Below, in pieces: positions 11,246-23,744 of a DNA stretch of 64,000 bases. The notes beneath the pieces are model-generated. The model was given only the letters and a program-made list of their open reading frames with translations. It had not been told where the DNA came from and made no database searches. This DNA comes from Tolypeutes matacus. Taxonomy: Eukaryota > Chordata > Mammalia > Cingulata > Chlamyphoridae. Each line of letters begins with the position of its first letter. Within the stretch, counting starts at the first letter, position 1. The stretch is from assembly GCA_026826555.1 (NCBI GenBank), contig JAKSZT010054573.1, positions 2,522,370 to 2,586,369 of the forward strand, given 5' to 3'. The translations under genes and the position numbers were made by a program.

Positions 11246-11457
11246 CTTTAAATCCTTAATTAAATTTTATTGAAGTATATCATTCATACAAGAACATACA
11301 TAAAAAATAAGTGTATAGTAAAAGTTGTGAACTCACAGAACGAAACATGCATAGCCATACAGGCCTCCCATACATCACCCCACCAGCAACACCTTGCATT
11401 TCTGCGGAACATTTGTTAACACAAACTCTGAAAGAGCATCATCAAAATATTACTACT
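11246..11457 (-). mobile_element. Antisense L1 3' end, left part
   Basis: The plus strand resembles a reverse-complemented xenarthran L1 3' UTR: 'attgaagtatatcattcata', then 'caccttgcatttctgcg' and 'acatttgttaac'. It is interrupted by the SINE at 11458 and resumes after it. Confidence 0.55.
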
Positions 11458-11642
11458 GGGAAGCGGCTGTGGCTCAATCAGTGGGGCTCCCGTTTGCCAT
11501 ATGGGAGGCCCCGGGTTCGGTTCCCGGGGCCTCCTGGTGAAGGCAGGCCCGCCCGCCCGGCCTGGTTAGCTGACCCAGCGAGCACGGGCAGCAAGGGGGG
11601 ATAAATGAATAAATAAATAAAATCTTAAAAAAATATATATAT
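11458..11642 (+). mobile_element. Full-length long-form DAS SINE with target duplications
   Basis: Head GGGAAGCGGCTGTGGCTCAA, with an A box at 11470-11484 (TGGCTCAATCAGTGG) and a B box at 11514-11524 (GGTTCGGTTCC). A GC-rich body follows ('ggcaggcccgcccgcccg'), then 'gcaaggggggataaatgaat', an AAAT/A-rich tail and a TA run. An 11-bp direct repeat ATATTACTACT flanks it at 11447-11457 and 11643-11653. The intact boxes and clean duplications point to a fairly recent insertion. Confidence 0.96.
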
Positions 11643-11850
11643 ATATTACTACTAACTATAGCCCATATCTTACACTTGATGTGTTTCCCCCTCCCCAATC
11701 CCCCCTATTATTTTTTTGTGTTCATAAACCATACAGTTCATCTAAAGAGTACAATCAGTGGCATTTGATATAATCACAGAGTTGTGCATTCATCACTTCA
11801 GTCAATATTAGAACATTTTCATTACAGAGGCCAGAATCTTAGGCACATAC
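11643..11850 (-). mobile_element. Antisense L1 3' end, right part
   Basis: This continues the L1 interrupted by the SINE: 'aactatagcccatatcttac', then 'gagtacaatcagtggcattt' and 'agttgtgcattcatcac'. It is the typical plus-strand view of an antisense L1 3' UTR and has no coding part. Confidence 0.6.
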
Positions 11851-12130
11851 TCCATGATTATTTTCACATCATAGCACTCTCATGTCTTCACTGGGCCAGT
11901 GGCCTTATTGATTGGACCCGCTGACCACAGTGTAATTCAGAACGGGACCAGCCATTACAGAAGAGACTTGAGAACACATTTAGCCCGTCATGGAGCTACC
12001 ATATGAAATCATCAACTTTGCTATAAATTCCAATTTTAACTAACTTTTGCCTACAGAAAGTCTTAATCATTTGCAAACCTCCATGACTGAACCCAGCATC
12101 TGGTATATAGAATGTAGTCAGTGAAAGTCC
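11851..12130. other. Unassigned non-coding sequence
   Basis: No gene or clear repeat is seen. A 'ctggtatatagaatgtagtc' piece near 12105 is faintly like the tail of a MIR or L2. Confidence 0.4.
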
Positions 12131-12700
12131 GGAAAGCGAGGATGGCTCAGAAACGCCAAGGAGAGCTCTGAGGAAATCATGTTCTGGGTACCCAGGAAGA
12201 TGAATGCATTTGCAGACTTCAGACCCTGCCCTTCCAAACTTAACTCAGCATCAGTTCCTAAAGCCATGGAGGAGATCCCTCCTCTGTCTCAGAATGAGTA
12301 GAAGAAAGGTGGAAGCTGCTGGAGCTGGCAAGGCGGTACCCATGGTCTGCTTTGTTAATGATGCAGATGAAGTGTTTTGTGATGATGCTAAGCCAAAAGG
12401 ATGCTGACGATGACACAGGAGAAAATGATTTTCCAGGAGGATGAAAACAACACTTGGGAGAGTAATGCCTTTGATTCCATAATTAATTTTGCATAAAATC
12501 AGCCATATTATATTGTCCTGAAAATTAGGTAGCAGCCCATCTTCCACTGGCTTTTATGAGTCTGCAGCAAGTGTGAGAAAGCAAGCCAGCATTAAAGGCA
12601 TGTTGCCAATGCCACGTTCCAGTGAATGTCTCCAGATGAATCCCAGCCACTGCTGGCTCCACCCTCAGAACCAACATGCATACCTGAAGCATAGCTGTGG
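12131..12700 (+). other. Unrecognised, possible decayed retrocopy
   Basis: There is an ATG in a reasonable context at about 12142 (gaggATGgctcagaaacg) with only short frames and early stops. The stretch has an acidic, codon-like composition around 12355-12440 (for example 'DADDDTGENDF' in one frame) and lacks repeat signatures. This resembles a decayed processed copy of an mRNA, but I cannot name a parent gene, and no poly-A tail or target duplication is clear. Confidence 0.2.
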
Positions 12701-14311
12701 TTTTGACAATAAGTAACTGATATCCATACTAATACATCATCAAGGCATGGTTAAATAGCACAGGAGAGCTCCACCCACAAAAGCTTGCATGGGTATAATT
12801 TGAAGCAGATTTGCAACAACCACAAAAAATGTTTACCTTAGAAATCTTAATGCATAAACGATTAGCCAGTAGTTAAAACAATTATCCAAAATACCTCTTC
12901 CCTGACAGTATTAAGGAGTTGGGATGGAAAAATGGTATGAAATCAGGGATATTGAGCTTACAGTATTTTAGGGGGGAGGGATGCTCGCCCATGAGGGTCT
13001 CAAGCCTATAGCACAACCCATTCACCCAATTCTTTACAGGTTGCTAAGAAGTTAGATCCTGGTCAGTGCAGTCTAATGGATTGAGCTTTCTTCCTTATGA
13101 GTCTGCCCCAAACCAAAAAACAGCATTCCAAAGCAGGTGCCATTTAAGCAAAAGGTGACGCCTTACTTTTTATAATAAAGGAGCCCTTAACCAGGAAAGG
13201 AATACCAATTGCAGCCAGAAAAGATGAGGTACTAGCCACAGTGGGCTCAGGAGACTCTCAGAGCCTCACCAGGCTCCTCTCTGTCCTCATGACCCCTGTC
13301 CAGGTGTCAGGAAGCTTCTCCCTGGCAATCCTAGAGATACACGATGTGGATTAGCCCTACCTGTCCGACTGCCACTCAGAATGGCTCCAGGCAACTCTAG
13401 CACTGGCGGGTCCAACTGCTAATCCACAGGAATGCATGAGCAAGCCAGTGCTGGGCTGGGTTTCGGGCTCTGGGGTCGCTGGCTTATGTGGCCACATCGG
13501 CTCTGGCTGCTGTGAGGTGGAGACCCCCAGCCTTGAAGGTGGTGCTGCACATTGACATTGAGACAGCAGCACGTCCCTAGTCGGACTTCATCTTCTGTTG
13601 AAGTGTCTGCACAGTATCACTCTGGGTAAGGACCCGGTGAGAGCCGTTCCCTGGTGACAAAGAGCAGTTTAATGTGGAAGATGGCAGGGAGAATGAATGT
13701 GCCACTTTAAGCCTCAGGAAGGTAGTGTGTTTACGGGGGGCGGGGGGTGCTAGGCACACAGGACTGCACCAGCCTAACAGATTGCCACCTGGCTGGTGAA
13801 ATCATGGGAAATTGCCTTCTCCTGTGGGCATCAGTGGAAACAGCACTGGGCCGTCAAACCATTAAATGGCAGATAAGGGGAGAAGGTGATGCCCTGAGTA
13901 TCAGATAAGCTTTGACTTATCATTGACAAGTAATTGCAATTGGGGGAGAAACACCTGAGACTTTAGCTAACAGCAAACTCAGCATATCTCAGCTGAGGGG
14001 CAAAATTTTTGAAAAGGCTAATACACTGTTAAGGCTATTTGCATGTAATGTGGGGCACCCTTACTTCCTATCTCAGCATTATGTCTCATTCAAAAGGATA
14101 CCATCTCTGACATGTAGAGATGCTCTGAAAAACAGTTTCGATTTTTACCAAACTCTTTTAAATAGGCTTGTAGAAGAACCATTAAACCTAAATTTTCTTC
14201 CCCAGTTTGTCTCCTCGATATCACACCAGCACGTCAGGTGCTCTCAAACTCACCTTCCCCAAACTCCCCTCTGCTCAACAGGATGCGACCCTGTTCAGTC
14301 TTCAGTCCCTC
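12701..14311. other. Unassigned, repeat-poor sequence
   Basis: No gene or family is recognised. A G-rich run (GGGGGGCGGGGGG, about 13735-13747) and an octamer-like ATTTGCAT near 14037 are the only notable motifs. Confidence 0.45.
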
Positions 14312-14395
14312 TTTCCTCTCTCCCTCTCTCGCTCTTTCTCTCTCTCCCTTTCTCCCTCTTCCTTTCCCTTTCTCTCTCTGTCATACACACACACC
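14312..14395. repeat. Polypyrimidine (CT-rich) low-complexity tract
   Basis: Almost pure C/T with CTCTCTCC-type units ends in a short CA run. The three overlapping Ser/Leu/Pro-rich plus-strand frames here are artefacts of this tract. Confidence 0.95.
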
Positions 14396-16689
14396 TCTTC
14401 CATTGCTATTCTCTTTTTTTTTGCAAAGAGTAAGTCCTGACTTTAAACACTTAAAGCCACCCTGACTTCCAGGAACCCATTATCCTGATAAGCATAACTG
14501 CAGTTCCCAAAAGTAGCCAGGCAGGCACAGCATGCTCCTTGGAAGGTGAAGGCGGGAGGCAGGCGATGGACATACTTGAGTTAGCACTTACATTTTTGTC
14601 TTTTTAAACAATTATGATCTCATGGCAGGTAGAACAAGGTCACACTCCCATTTTGCTCTGTGGACATAAAGCCCCATCACCAATGCCGAAAAGAACAACA
14701 TGCTGCCTGCTTAGAAAAGAAAAGTTTTGTTCTCTTTAGATACTCGGCAGCAGTTGGTTCTCTCCAAAGTGCAAAGATATCAAAAAGGCATTTGTTCAAT
14801 TTCTCAAAATTATCTGTGCTGTGTAATACCTAAAAGGCATTTAGCCTCATCAAAACAGAAGCATGTTCATCATGAGAGACATGTGGAATTATGAATAAAA
14901 ATACAGTTGTATATTATTTATCTGATCTATAAACATATACTTTTAATGATGATCAAAAAGTAAAATTAATTTTTCCACATTTACTCATCTTACTTTTCTT
15001 TTAGGAAAAAAAAAGGGAGAGTGGGTTTGCACCCTGAGAGTTAATCAGGCTTTGCTGTATCAATCGCTGAGAAATCTCAGCTGCCAAAAGAAAATACTTA
15101 CTTTTTCTGCAGTTGCACAGCAGGTAAAATGAAATCTATTCTCACTTCCTGCAGCCATGCCAGCAAAGGCTGTTTTAACCATGGGCAATCTGAACAGTGT
15201 TGCCCCTGGAACACAGAACTCAGGACTTGGAATGAGCTCAGTCCTATTTGCAGCGCTGCAGTGGGGCGCAGGGGCCTGAGATGGGAAGTTTGGCCACGGT
15301 TGCTTATTGCTCCTACTCCAGTAGGCTGTGAAATGCAACTTTATGGTGCTAACAGCCTCAAAAGCAAGGACCTTTGTTTATTAATGCTCCCCTCCCCAAA
15401 ACATTGTGACCAGAGACCTCTCAGTTGACCTAAAGCACTTAGTGATTTCTATTTGGTTACATTTCAGGAAAAATGCTCTCTTGCATACTCAAAAATAATG
15501 AACATAATGCAATGAAATGAAACGTCTAATATTGCAAAGCCCTAGGCTTTGACTCTGAAATGGGTGCCAAGAAAACTAAAACCATCTGACCATATTCACA
15601 AGCGCTGATGGTTCAGGGGCAACAAAGAAGCAAAGTTATGGACTAAGGGTTATTGCAGAACTCTATGCAAGAGGTGATGGTGCATGGTACCCAAGAATTG
15701 CTCACTGCGGGTGGTGGAAAGTGTTGGATTCTGGGTGTATTTTGAATGCACCTACAGCATCCTGGAATCCTATGGGAATAAAGTCTCTAGGCAGCAGGGT
15801 TCTGGCCTGCCAACTGGAATTATTTCAGCTTGCGTGAGAATGTTTCCAACATTTGCCCCCATGTCCCTCTACCAAGCAGGACGGAGATGCAGCCCCTGGC
15901 CCCAATCTTGACATGCCGCTGTCCAGGGTCCAAGAAGATGCTTCCCTTTGGTGCCCCTGGGACAGAGAAAAGACCCCAAGTACCCCTTCCTGCCCGTACC
16001 CCAATGCCTAGCATGAGGAACCCAGTGTGGGGATTGGGACATGGATGCGATTGGAGAACCACTGTCTGCAGTACTTTATCGATTGTGGAGTTCAGGAAGG
16101 TCTCTGGAAAATGCTGATCTGACTACTGAAATGAGGGGATGGGTCTTTTAACTTGTGCTCTCAATGTGCTTACCTGCCCCAGCACACCAAAGGGGTATGA
16201 CAGGCTTCTGGCAAGACTGTCGAATAGTGGTGGGCTTGGGGACTCCATAAGAATCTTTGTGGTAGTTAAAAATATAGTAGATGATTCCGACACATACTTC
16301 CCTTGTGATTCCTTACTGTAGAGCAGCGACTTTAATGCTGATTCCAGACACCATTTTGAATGCCTTATTTATTTTCTACCTTCTGAGTTCTAAGAAGGAG
16401 GGGCGAGTTAGGAGTTATCTGGTTAACCCAGAGGCTAGAGAGAACTATGACCAGTGGGTAAAAGTTACACGAAGGCAGCTTTTGATTTAATATTAGAAAT
16501 CACTTTTTAAAAATTGATGCCAGTTATCAGTGGGATGTTGTGATTTGTTAAATCTCGATTTCCCATCCCTGGAAATATTCTAACCTACTGGGGAGTCCAG
16601 ATTAGGTTAAAAAAAATGTCCCTGCTTTGTGTCCCATTCTGTTTCTAGCATTTACTAGATAAGCAATCTTAGTTTGGGCTGACTTACAC
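14396..16689. other. Unassigned, repeat-poor sequence
   Basis: No gene is recognised. The 95-codon plus and 80-codon minus frames around 15820-16117 lie opposite each other and match nothing known. The 'ggagaaccactgtc' at about 16053 resembles a hAT terminus, but no partner terminus is found. Confidence 0.45.
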
Positions 16690-16800
16690 ACTAGGTTGTC
16701 AGGCATTTAAAGGGCAGAGATTAAGTAAATTTTACTCACTGTTGTACTTCTAGCATGCAGCACAGTGTGTGACTGCATGAAAGTTACTAAAAAAGTAATT
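16690..16800 (+). mobile_element. L2 3'-end fragment
   Basis: 'aaagggcagagattaagt', then 'ctcactgttgtacttctagc' and 'gcagcacagtgtgtgactgc' follow the order of the L2 3' end (gggcagggact..., ...tgtatccccagca, ...cacagtgcctggca). It is short and old. Confidence 0.5.
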
Positions 16801-19741
16801 TTTGTACTGGTTGAGAGATAGTAGCCGATTAATTTAATGTCCTTCTTAATCTAAAATGGCCTTAGTCTGCCTGTAGCCCAACAAAATTCCAGTGATAACC
16901 CATCAGGTTAGATGCTTTGAATGGACCTTCCAGTCGATTTGAGTGGATTCACTCCTGTTTTCCAAGTTTCAATTTCCTGGTTCCTGTGTGACCAGATAGT
17001 CATGAAATAGCTAGTTGTGGGTATGGATCAGAGCTTAAATATCCTGGAAGGGACTACACTTGAACCAGTTTAGCTTGCTGGTGGCACCCTGTAAAACTAT
17101 AATACCCATGACCAAAAAGTCCCCAAATTGGTGTTCGCTAATTACTACCTTTGCTGTTAAACGACAGCAAAGAAAACCAACATATGTTTGCTATTCTAAT
17201 TATTTCTCCTCTAATTTCATTTCTGGCTTCTAGCCTATTCCCTTGAAATTTGATTGATGTGGATCCCGTATACTAGGAGAAAGTTTTTTTTAAAAAAATC
17301 ACTCCATTCTCTAGTTTAGGAAATCAGTCCAAGTGCCAGTCATCATTTTACAGGACTGCTGAATGACATGTGTGATTCACCAAGCAGTGGAAACTTTGAT
17401 TATCACTGGGACAGAGTATTCATTGTTATAATTTCGCTTCTTTGCATCTACACAAATGTTGAAAACGAATAAGGAATAAAGCTTTTGAATTCTACTTTTA
17501 CTTTAGTCTTTAAGCAATTAATGCTTAGTCATTTAATTCTCTGTCCGCTTGATAATTGAAAGTCCCCACTTACAAAAATGAAGAGAAAAGTGAGAGTGAA
17601 CGTTCCTCAGACAGCAAGGCAATCTCACGCCTGCCTTTTCTCTCTCTCTGGACCATTCTTCCTGCACAAATGTTCTGTCGCCATGTTGCTGAATGGATGC
17701 CACTTTCAGCAGAAGAAAATGCCTTTGAGATAAACAGAGTTTTATGTTTAAGGTAATTTAGGAGCAAGGCTTCTTCTGCGGAATAATCTATAGATCCAAG
17801 GGCAACCCGTTTGTAAAGAAGAACCATCAAGTAGGCGCCACAGTATGCTCAGATGTGACTTGTTGTCACCTGCCCACTTCAGCAAGAGCTCAGTCAGCTT
17901 TGCACGCTTGCTCTGTGTTCCTCTGACCCAATTCCTCCTCCTGTTTTACAGTCCTTCTCAGGGGGAGCATCTCTTTTCTTTCCCTATCCCATCCCATCCC
18001 TTAGATTGTCTTCGGTTCTGTATCTTGTCCACCAGTGTCCCCACCAAACAGAATACCTTGTATCTGAGCACTCTGAGTCACTTGTCTAAATGAAGGCTGT
18101 GACTCTTCTTGTGGAGTGAAGTAGATCCCTGTGAAGAGAGAGATATCAGGAGCATGTGTCCAGGGGCTAAAGATAGGAGGTTTTAGAAGAGAAAGACTTG
18201 TCAGTTTTGACTGATAAAATCTAAGGCGCTCACTAATAATATGTATGTAGCACCAAACTGCCAGAAGCACAAAGCTTTTTTTCTCATACAATAAAATAAT
18301 GGCTGGCATCAAAACATTTCTCTAAAATGGCCAAGGGGTGTGTATAATCCCCATTTTCCCACAAAGGAGACCAAGATAAAAGTTTTAAGTGGTTTTGCCT
18401 AGAGGGACTCATGAGACATTAGACACAGTGTCAAAAATAAAAGAGAACTGCTCAGTTTATACTGGAGACTGGTATAATATACTACTTTCTGAAATACACA
18501 CTTTGATATGTTTATTTATAAGCACACAAACACACTCTTATTCCCCAGCTGATAGAGTATGCTCAACATTGCGGTATTCACGTTTCAAAACACAATTACC
18601 CAAATGAAACTACGTTTATTCTAGTATAAGACCTAACCTTCGCAAAAGCCACAGGTCCATGAGCCAGGCCATAGCAGTCCAGTCTGTTCGTGGATATTGC
18701 TCTTCAAAGGGAGGTCTCTATTTGGTTTCCTTTTGAAATCATATGTTTAATTTTTGAGCCCTTTGAGTATCAAAAGAGGCCCTTTACGCTGGGTTAGAGA
18801 GAGCACACTCAGGAGACAAGCCACAGACAGAATCAAGGAAGACAATGAGCCAATGCCTCAGGGCAGTGGGGGGGTTCTGCCTGCCCACTGGACTTTGGGG
18901 CCCCCATCCTACTCCGTTGGGGGCTCTTATGTCTACATACTGAAGGAAAGTCTCCTGTTGATGGAGTGAGATAATGATGTTGAGTTAAAGCTTTCTTTAC
19001 TGGCGAGAGGGGTGGCCAAGAAGCTGTGCTTTCACTGAGTGATAGTTTCAAAGGAAGAAAGCAAGCAAGCTAGAGAACAAAGTAGTTGGACGCTGCTTGC
19101 CCAAAAAACAAAAACAGGGTCAACACACAATGCGCTGTTGAGTTCCCCACACTGTGGGAAAGCTGTTTGTCACCGTGAACCCCAGAATAATATTGTAAAG
19201 CTTTAAAATAAAAATCTGAAAACCAAACAGGGTACTTCCTAACTGATGCTCAGGATTTCATCGAGAGAACATTCTGTTGTTTCCCAGGCAGTAAAACTGG
19301 AGGAAAGTCAACGATTTGCGTACAAATCTAGCCAGTTCATCTCATTATCATGAGGGCAGCCTCAGTGTCGGTGGTTGATGTTGCCTCTAATGGTGTTTTT
19401 ATGGACAAGTGGGAGAAATATGTACCGAATGCCAATACAATTAGGTTAATTAATAACAATTTGAACCACCAAATCCAAAGGGCTCATGAGTGGATCATTA
19501 TCACACTGGAGAGAAATTTCTGATGAAGATCCTTCATAACTATAGTTGAAAGTACCAATGATATTTGAAGGGCTAAGATTTGGCACCTTTTTCTTTAAAA
19601 CATTAAATCAATCCGATTCCAGGCTTTCCTGTACTAGCAGCATTCATCCCGTTGGAATGGGGTGTACCACCTTAAATGAAGGAAAAGGGCGAGACTTAGC
19701 ACCTCATCCATGGGAGGGTGCTAGAGGCAATCAGCTTGGCT
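16801..19741. other. Unassigned, repeat-poor sequence
   Basis: About 2.9 kb with no recognised repeat or gene. Composition is average and frames are short. Conserved non-coding elements could be here, but this cannot be judged without an alignment. Confidence 0.45.
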
Positions 19742-19895
19742 GCAGGTTAGACTTACCTGAGGAGATTTGTTAAATCCTGATGCCCAGCTCTCAGCATACA
19801 CCGTTAAATGAGAATCTTGATGGGGGAGAGGACCACTTCTCCTGCTAAAGCTCCCCAGGCAGACCCCAGTGAGTGGCCAGGTTTGAGAACCACTT
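19742..19895 (+). mobile_element. MER5-type hAT-Charlie element
   Basis: 'acctgaggagatttgttaaa', 'tgatgcccagctctcagc', 'gttaaatgagaatcttgatg', 'taaagctccccaggcaga' and the terminus 'ggtttgagaaccact' occur in order. This matches the MER5 family in sequence and length (about 150-190 bp). Confidence 0.8.
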
Positions 19896-22539
19896 GTGGG
19901 TGGACTCTGCTCCCGTCTTTGTTCCTATCAGAATCTTTTGGATGGGGCCTTAAATCCAAACTTTCAGGATTTGGGGCATCGGCATCAAGTCACGTGAGAA
20001 AGCACCTACCGGGACTGTGACAGTGCAAGGCTCTGCCCGTGTCTTGACAGAGCAGTGAGTCAGATCGAGGACTTTTCACTCGATCGTGTGAAGCAAGCAG
20101 CTCTTGCAGTCAAAACTCACAGTGTAGAGGGAGCTTTTGCTCACCTGCAGCATCCACAGAGGGCGTGTGATGAAGATGGTTAGCACGCTCGGAAATCAAG
20201 GGACCCGGAGAGTGGATGAAGAAGTCAGGGGCATTGGGATCACTTATGGGATTACTGCCCTGGGGCATGTCAAGGGTGCTATGTGGAAGGACTGACGAAC
20301 CTCTCCCACATTCAAGTGTGAGCATCTTGAGGTGTTTTCTGACGGTTTCAGAAATGCCAGTGGGTCCTTGCCGAATCCATCTCCCTGGGTGTCTGAGGAG
20401 AAACCGCCGGAAAGAATCGTGGCTGCGAGAATGTAAACACTACTACCCGACTTTGGAAAACCCTAAGATTCCTTCAAAATCTGCCCCTCCGTGTGCAGCT
20501 GTGAGGGGGCCATAATCTTCATGGGTGCATTCACCTGGGATCTTTCAGAACTTGTCTCCCAACACTACGTGTCCACTTTACATTTGCTTTTTACCGCAAC
20601 CTATTTTTGTTTCCCATGGTGGTCAAAAATATTTTGTCAAATATTGAAGCCACTAGCCAAAGACACGCTAAAATTGGACCTTGGGACATCCCGGGACCAG
20701 ACTGGTTTCTAGCGTGAATTCCACACATCTAGAGCATGCTCTTTCTTAATTTGGATATTGTTGTCACCAACACCAAAGAAGTTTCAGAAAGATGGCGCTC
20801 GCTCACGCCTAGCTCCACTTCAAAGGGGGTAACGTCACCGCGCCGGCGATATTTTAACAGGAAAGCAGTTAACGCTGTGCGCACGTTGGTTTTTCATCAT
20901 CCGACCACTTGTTAGATTGATTCATGTCTTTTACAGTCTGTTACATGCAGTCTTTCCACTCCGTGTGGATGGCCACAGAATGAATCCGCCAGCATTCATT
21001 TGAATCACAGGAAGAAAACTCCAAATCCCCTTCAGCTAAAGGAAGTTTCCCCAATGCCAACTTCATTTTCTACCAAACCAGAGACACTTGCTGCCCAGTG
21101 TCTGCATTTACATAACATGAATGTTTTTATTTCTGCCTGCAGCAGATATTGGTTGAAAGCTCTGAGTGCTTTCCTTGGCACTGCCTTTTTCCAAAGCTAT
21201 TTATCATGTGCAATAGAGATTCTACTTTTTTAATTAGATGAGATATGACTTTAAAAAAACCTTGGTCTCATTATTTAAAAAAAAAAACAAAACTTTTATT
21301 CACACCACATACAATCCGTCCAAAGCGTCCAACTGATGGTGGCTTGTTATTTTTGGTCACTCCAGTCTCAATATCCGCCTCCATCACCCCAACTCCATGG
21401 AACCACGTATTCGGGAGTGCAGACAGTTAAGGAATGACTTTTCCTTTTACCCGACTGGTGTTGGGCTACATCACGAACTTCACAACAAAGATCCCTTCTA
21501 AATTATTTCCCCAAGTGTTGTTTTCAATGCCTCATGACCTCAGTGTCAGTTTATTTGAACAAAAACCTGGGAATGCAGACTTCTTCTCAGGCATAATTTA
21601 TGTTTTGATTCTCATTTTAAAGCGTGAGTTTGTATTGTCTCATTTTAATATATAAGTTGTGCTGAAAAAGGACAACTTTTAAATCATATTTATGCCTATA
21701 TTCCCTCTAGTTATTTTGGAAACAAAAAAATTGGAGTAAAAAACATTGCAAATAAAGTGTTTAGGTGAGAATTTTTTAACTTCCTGGGAGAAATCAGCGA
21801 TTGAAAATTGTTTTTAATGCCAAGCAGCCTGAGGCATAAAGAAGGAAGTGCCTTTAGAGCATCCAGCCTGGTGGCAACAACCAAGGGTGGCCACAGGTTG
21901 CCCAGGGCTTCCGTGTCTTGCAAGGATCATGTAAATGTTAGTTGCACTCAATTTCAGTTGTGCCCACATTAAAGCAGCATCAGTCGAGTTAGGAAAGACT
22001 TGGCTTAGAGGTGATTCACCTGCCTCAGAATTACACTTGAAATGAATTGCCTTTTTTGTTCTTACTCTGAGCTGGACTACTTTAGAACTTTATCATAAGC
22101 AGTATAGTTCTTGTGTATCTGCTGGACTTTGGAATTCATATGGCTTATGTAGAATTTCAAAGAATAAGATAATCAGTCATTAATGATGAAAATCCCCACA
22201 ATCCTTTTCCATCGGGTGCCACCATGGTGGCCTTCGTTCTATCCAGGATGGTCACGAAGAGACTAATCCTCAAGTCTGTCTGCAGACTCAGTCGCAAAGC
22301 TGGCGTGAGTACCTGGACATCCGTGTCTGTTTCTGGGCCAGATTATTTGCCTGCAAGGGGGAAATGCGGAAGAATTTAAGCAAAACCACCACTCACTGTT
22401 CTCATATGTCTGGATCTGTTGAGATTAGGGCAGTAGCGAGGGCCTGTCCTTGTGAACACGGTTGAACGGAGAATGGGCGTTACCTCCACAACTCTAGGTG
22501 ATCAACCCAATGTCACTTGGGCCATAAGAGTGTGTACCC
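19896..22539. other. Unassigned sequence, no gene seen
   Basis: No gene or repeat is recognised apart from the CpG cluster listed separately at 20785-20880. A homopolymer A run at about 21279-21289 is the only simple repeat. Confidence 0.45.
20785..20880. promoter_or_regulatory. Isolated CpG cluster with YY1-like and CRE-like motifs
   Basis: A run of about 60-90 bases holds at least eight CpGs in an otherwise CpG-poor region. AAGATGGCG at 20789-20797 matches the YY1 core. 'aacgtcac' at about 20831 resembles a CRE-type site, and 'ccgcgccggcg' is GC-box-like. There is no coding frame of note. It could be a small promoter or enhancer, or the remnant of a CpG-rich LTR. Confidence 0.3.
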
Positions 22540-22675
22540 CACGCTGTCCCATCACCACCCCCTCACGACGACACTGTGGGGAGACTGAGGCATGCCAGTT
22601 TGTTCAGAGCCAGGATTTAAGCTTCGGATTCCAAATTGGGAGACTTTCGGCTGACCACCATACCATTCACCGTTT
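22540..22675 (-). mobile_element. MIR fragment
   Basis: The plus strand reads 'gtggggagactgaggcatgc', then 'agagccaggatttaagcttc'. That is the reverse complement of the MIR core and its tRNA-like part (gaaactgaggc..., agagccgggatttgaac...). Confidence 0.6.
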
Positions 22676-23095
22676 TGCTGCCAGCCAGCCCATCGGGGGC
22701 AGACATGGCGTGTTAGAATCACCTGTCCCCACTTGCATGCTTTGTCTCCCCTTTCAGTCTGCCCCTGTGCCCCAGCTCCCTTCGGTGTTCTCACGTACAT
22801 TAGATGGAAACTCCCGAATCAGAGAACTGTTGCCGTGCCTTTGCCCATGGGCCCGTCGTGGCTGCGATGGAACCCAGACTGCAACTTAGACAAGGCCCCC
22901 AAGTCACCCACGATCTGAGTCGAACAACATTCCCAGACTTAATGCCTTGTGTAACTTCTCGGGCAATCAATGACCCAACCTTTCTGAAGTGTCACCAGCA
23001 CCCTATGATCCCCCACTGCCTCACTTCTCTGGCCCTGGCCATGCTAACTCTTCTTCCTTCAGTGTCTTTACTTTTGTTTTCCCTTTAAAAACATT
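22676..23095. other. Unassigned sequence
   Basis: No repeat is recognised. Part of a 145-codon plus-strand frame (22452-22889) crosses this stretch and the MIR before it. Because it runs through a MIR and shows no domain, I do not treat it as a gene. Confidence 0.45.
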
Positions 23096-23522
23096 TGCGT
23101 AGTGCTATTCAGTGTCATTAATTGCATTCGCAGGGGTGGGCAGCCATCACCTTTGTCTATTTCCAAACCTTTCTCATCACCCCAAACAGAAACTCTGAAG
23201 CCACTTAGAATTAACTCCCCATTCTCCCCCTTCCCAGCCTCTGGCATCCTCTAACCTCCTTTCTGTCTCTCTGAATTTGCTTATTCCAGGTATTTCATGT
23301 AAGTGGAATCATACAATACCTGTCCTTTCTGTGTCTGGCTTATTTCACGTAACGTGACTTCAGGCTTCCTCCGTGTCATAGCACGTATCAGAACGTCATT
23401 CCTTTTAATGGCTGAATATTGTTCCGTTGTGGGTTCCTACAACATTCTGCTTATCCATTCATCTGTTGATGGGCACTTGGGTCGTTTCCACCTTTAGACT
23501 ATCGTGGATAATGCCGCTGTGA
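23096..23522 (-). mobile_element. L1 3' UTR fragment, antisense
   Basis: The plus strand shows the classic antisense L1 3' UTR order: 'cagccatcacctttgtcta', 'ccccaaacagaaactctg', 'taagtggaatcatacaata', 'tttaatggctgaatattg', 'cattcatctgttgatggg' and 'gtggataatgccgctgtg'. It is truncated before ORF2. Confidence 0.9.
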
Positions 23523-23744
23523 AATTGCCTTTGCTTTAAAATTCCTCCCAACTCCTGAAAGTCTAGTTCAAGTCTGAACTGCTGTGGGCAGTGAGCCTCC
23601 ATATAAAGAGTTGGATTGAGCCTTGTCTTCTCCGAACAGCCACCACAGTCTGTGCAGGTTCAGTCAGAGCACTTGGCACAGACGTCCACGCACGGCGAGT
23701 TAACGCTGCCCGGGTGGGTCATTCCGCTCACCCCCACACACCCG
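23523..23744. other. Unassigned sequence
   Basis: No gene is seen. It may contain eroded L2 leading into the L2 tail that follows. Confidence 0.4.

Noticed and set aside
11458..11642. tRNA gene call at this and other SINEs
   Set aside because: The A and B boxes belong to tRNA-derived SINEs. The 3' half lacks a cloverleaf and continues into a SINE body and A tail.
14050..14465. Leu/Ser/Pro-rich frames as a membrane protein
   Set aside because: Their composition comes from the CT-rich low-complexity tract at 14312-14395.
22452..22889. 145-codon plus-strand frame as a gene
   Set aside because: It runs through a MIR element and has no recognised domain.
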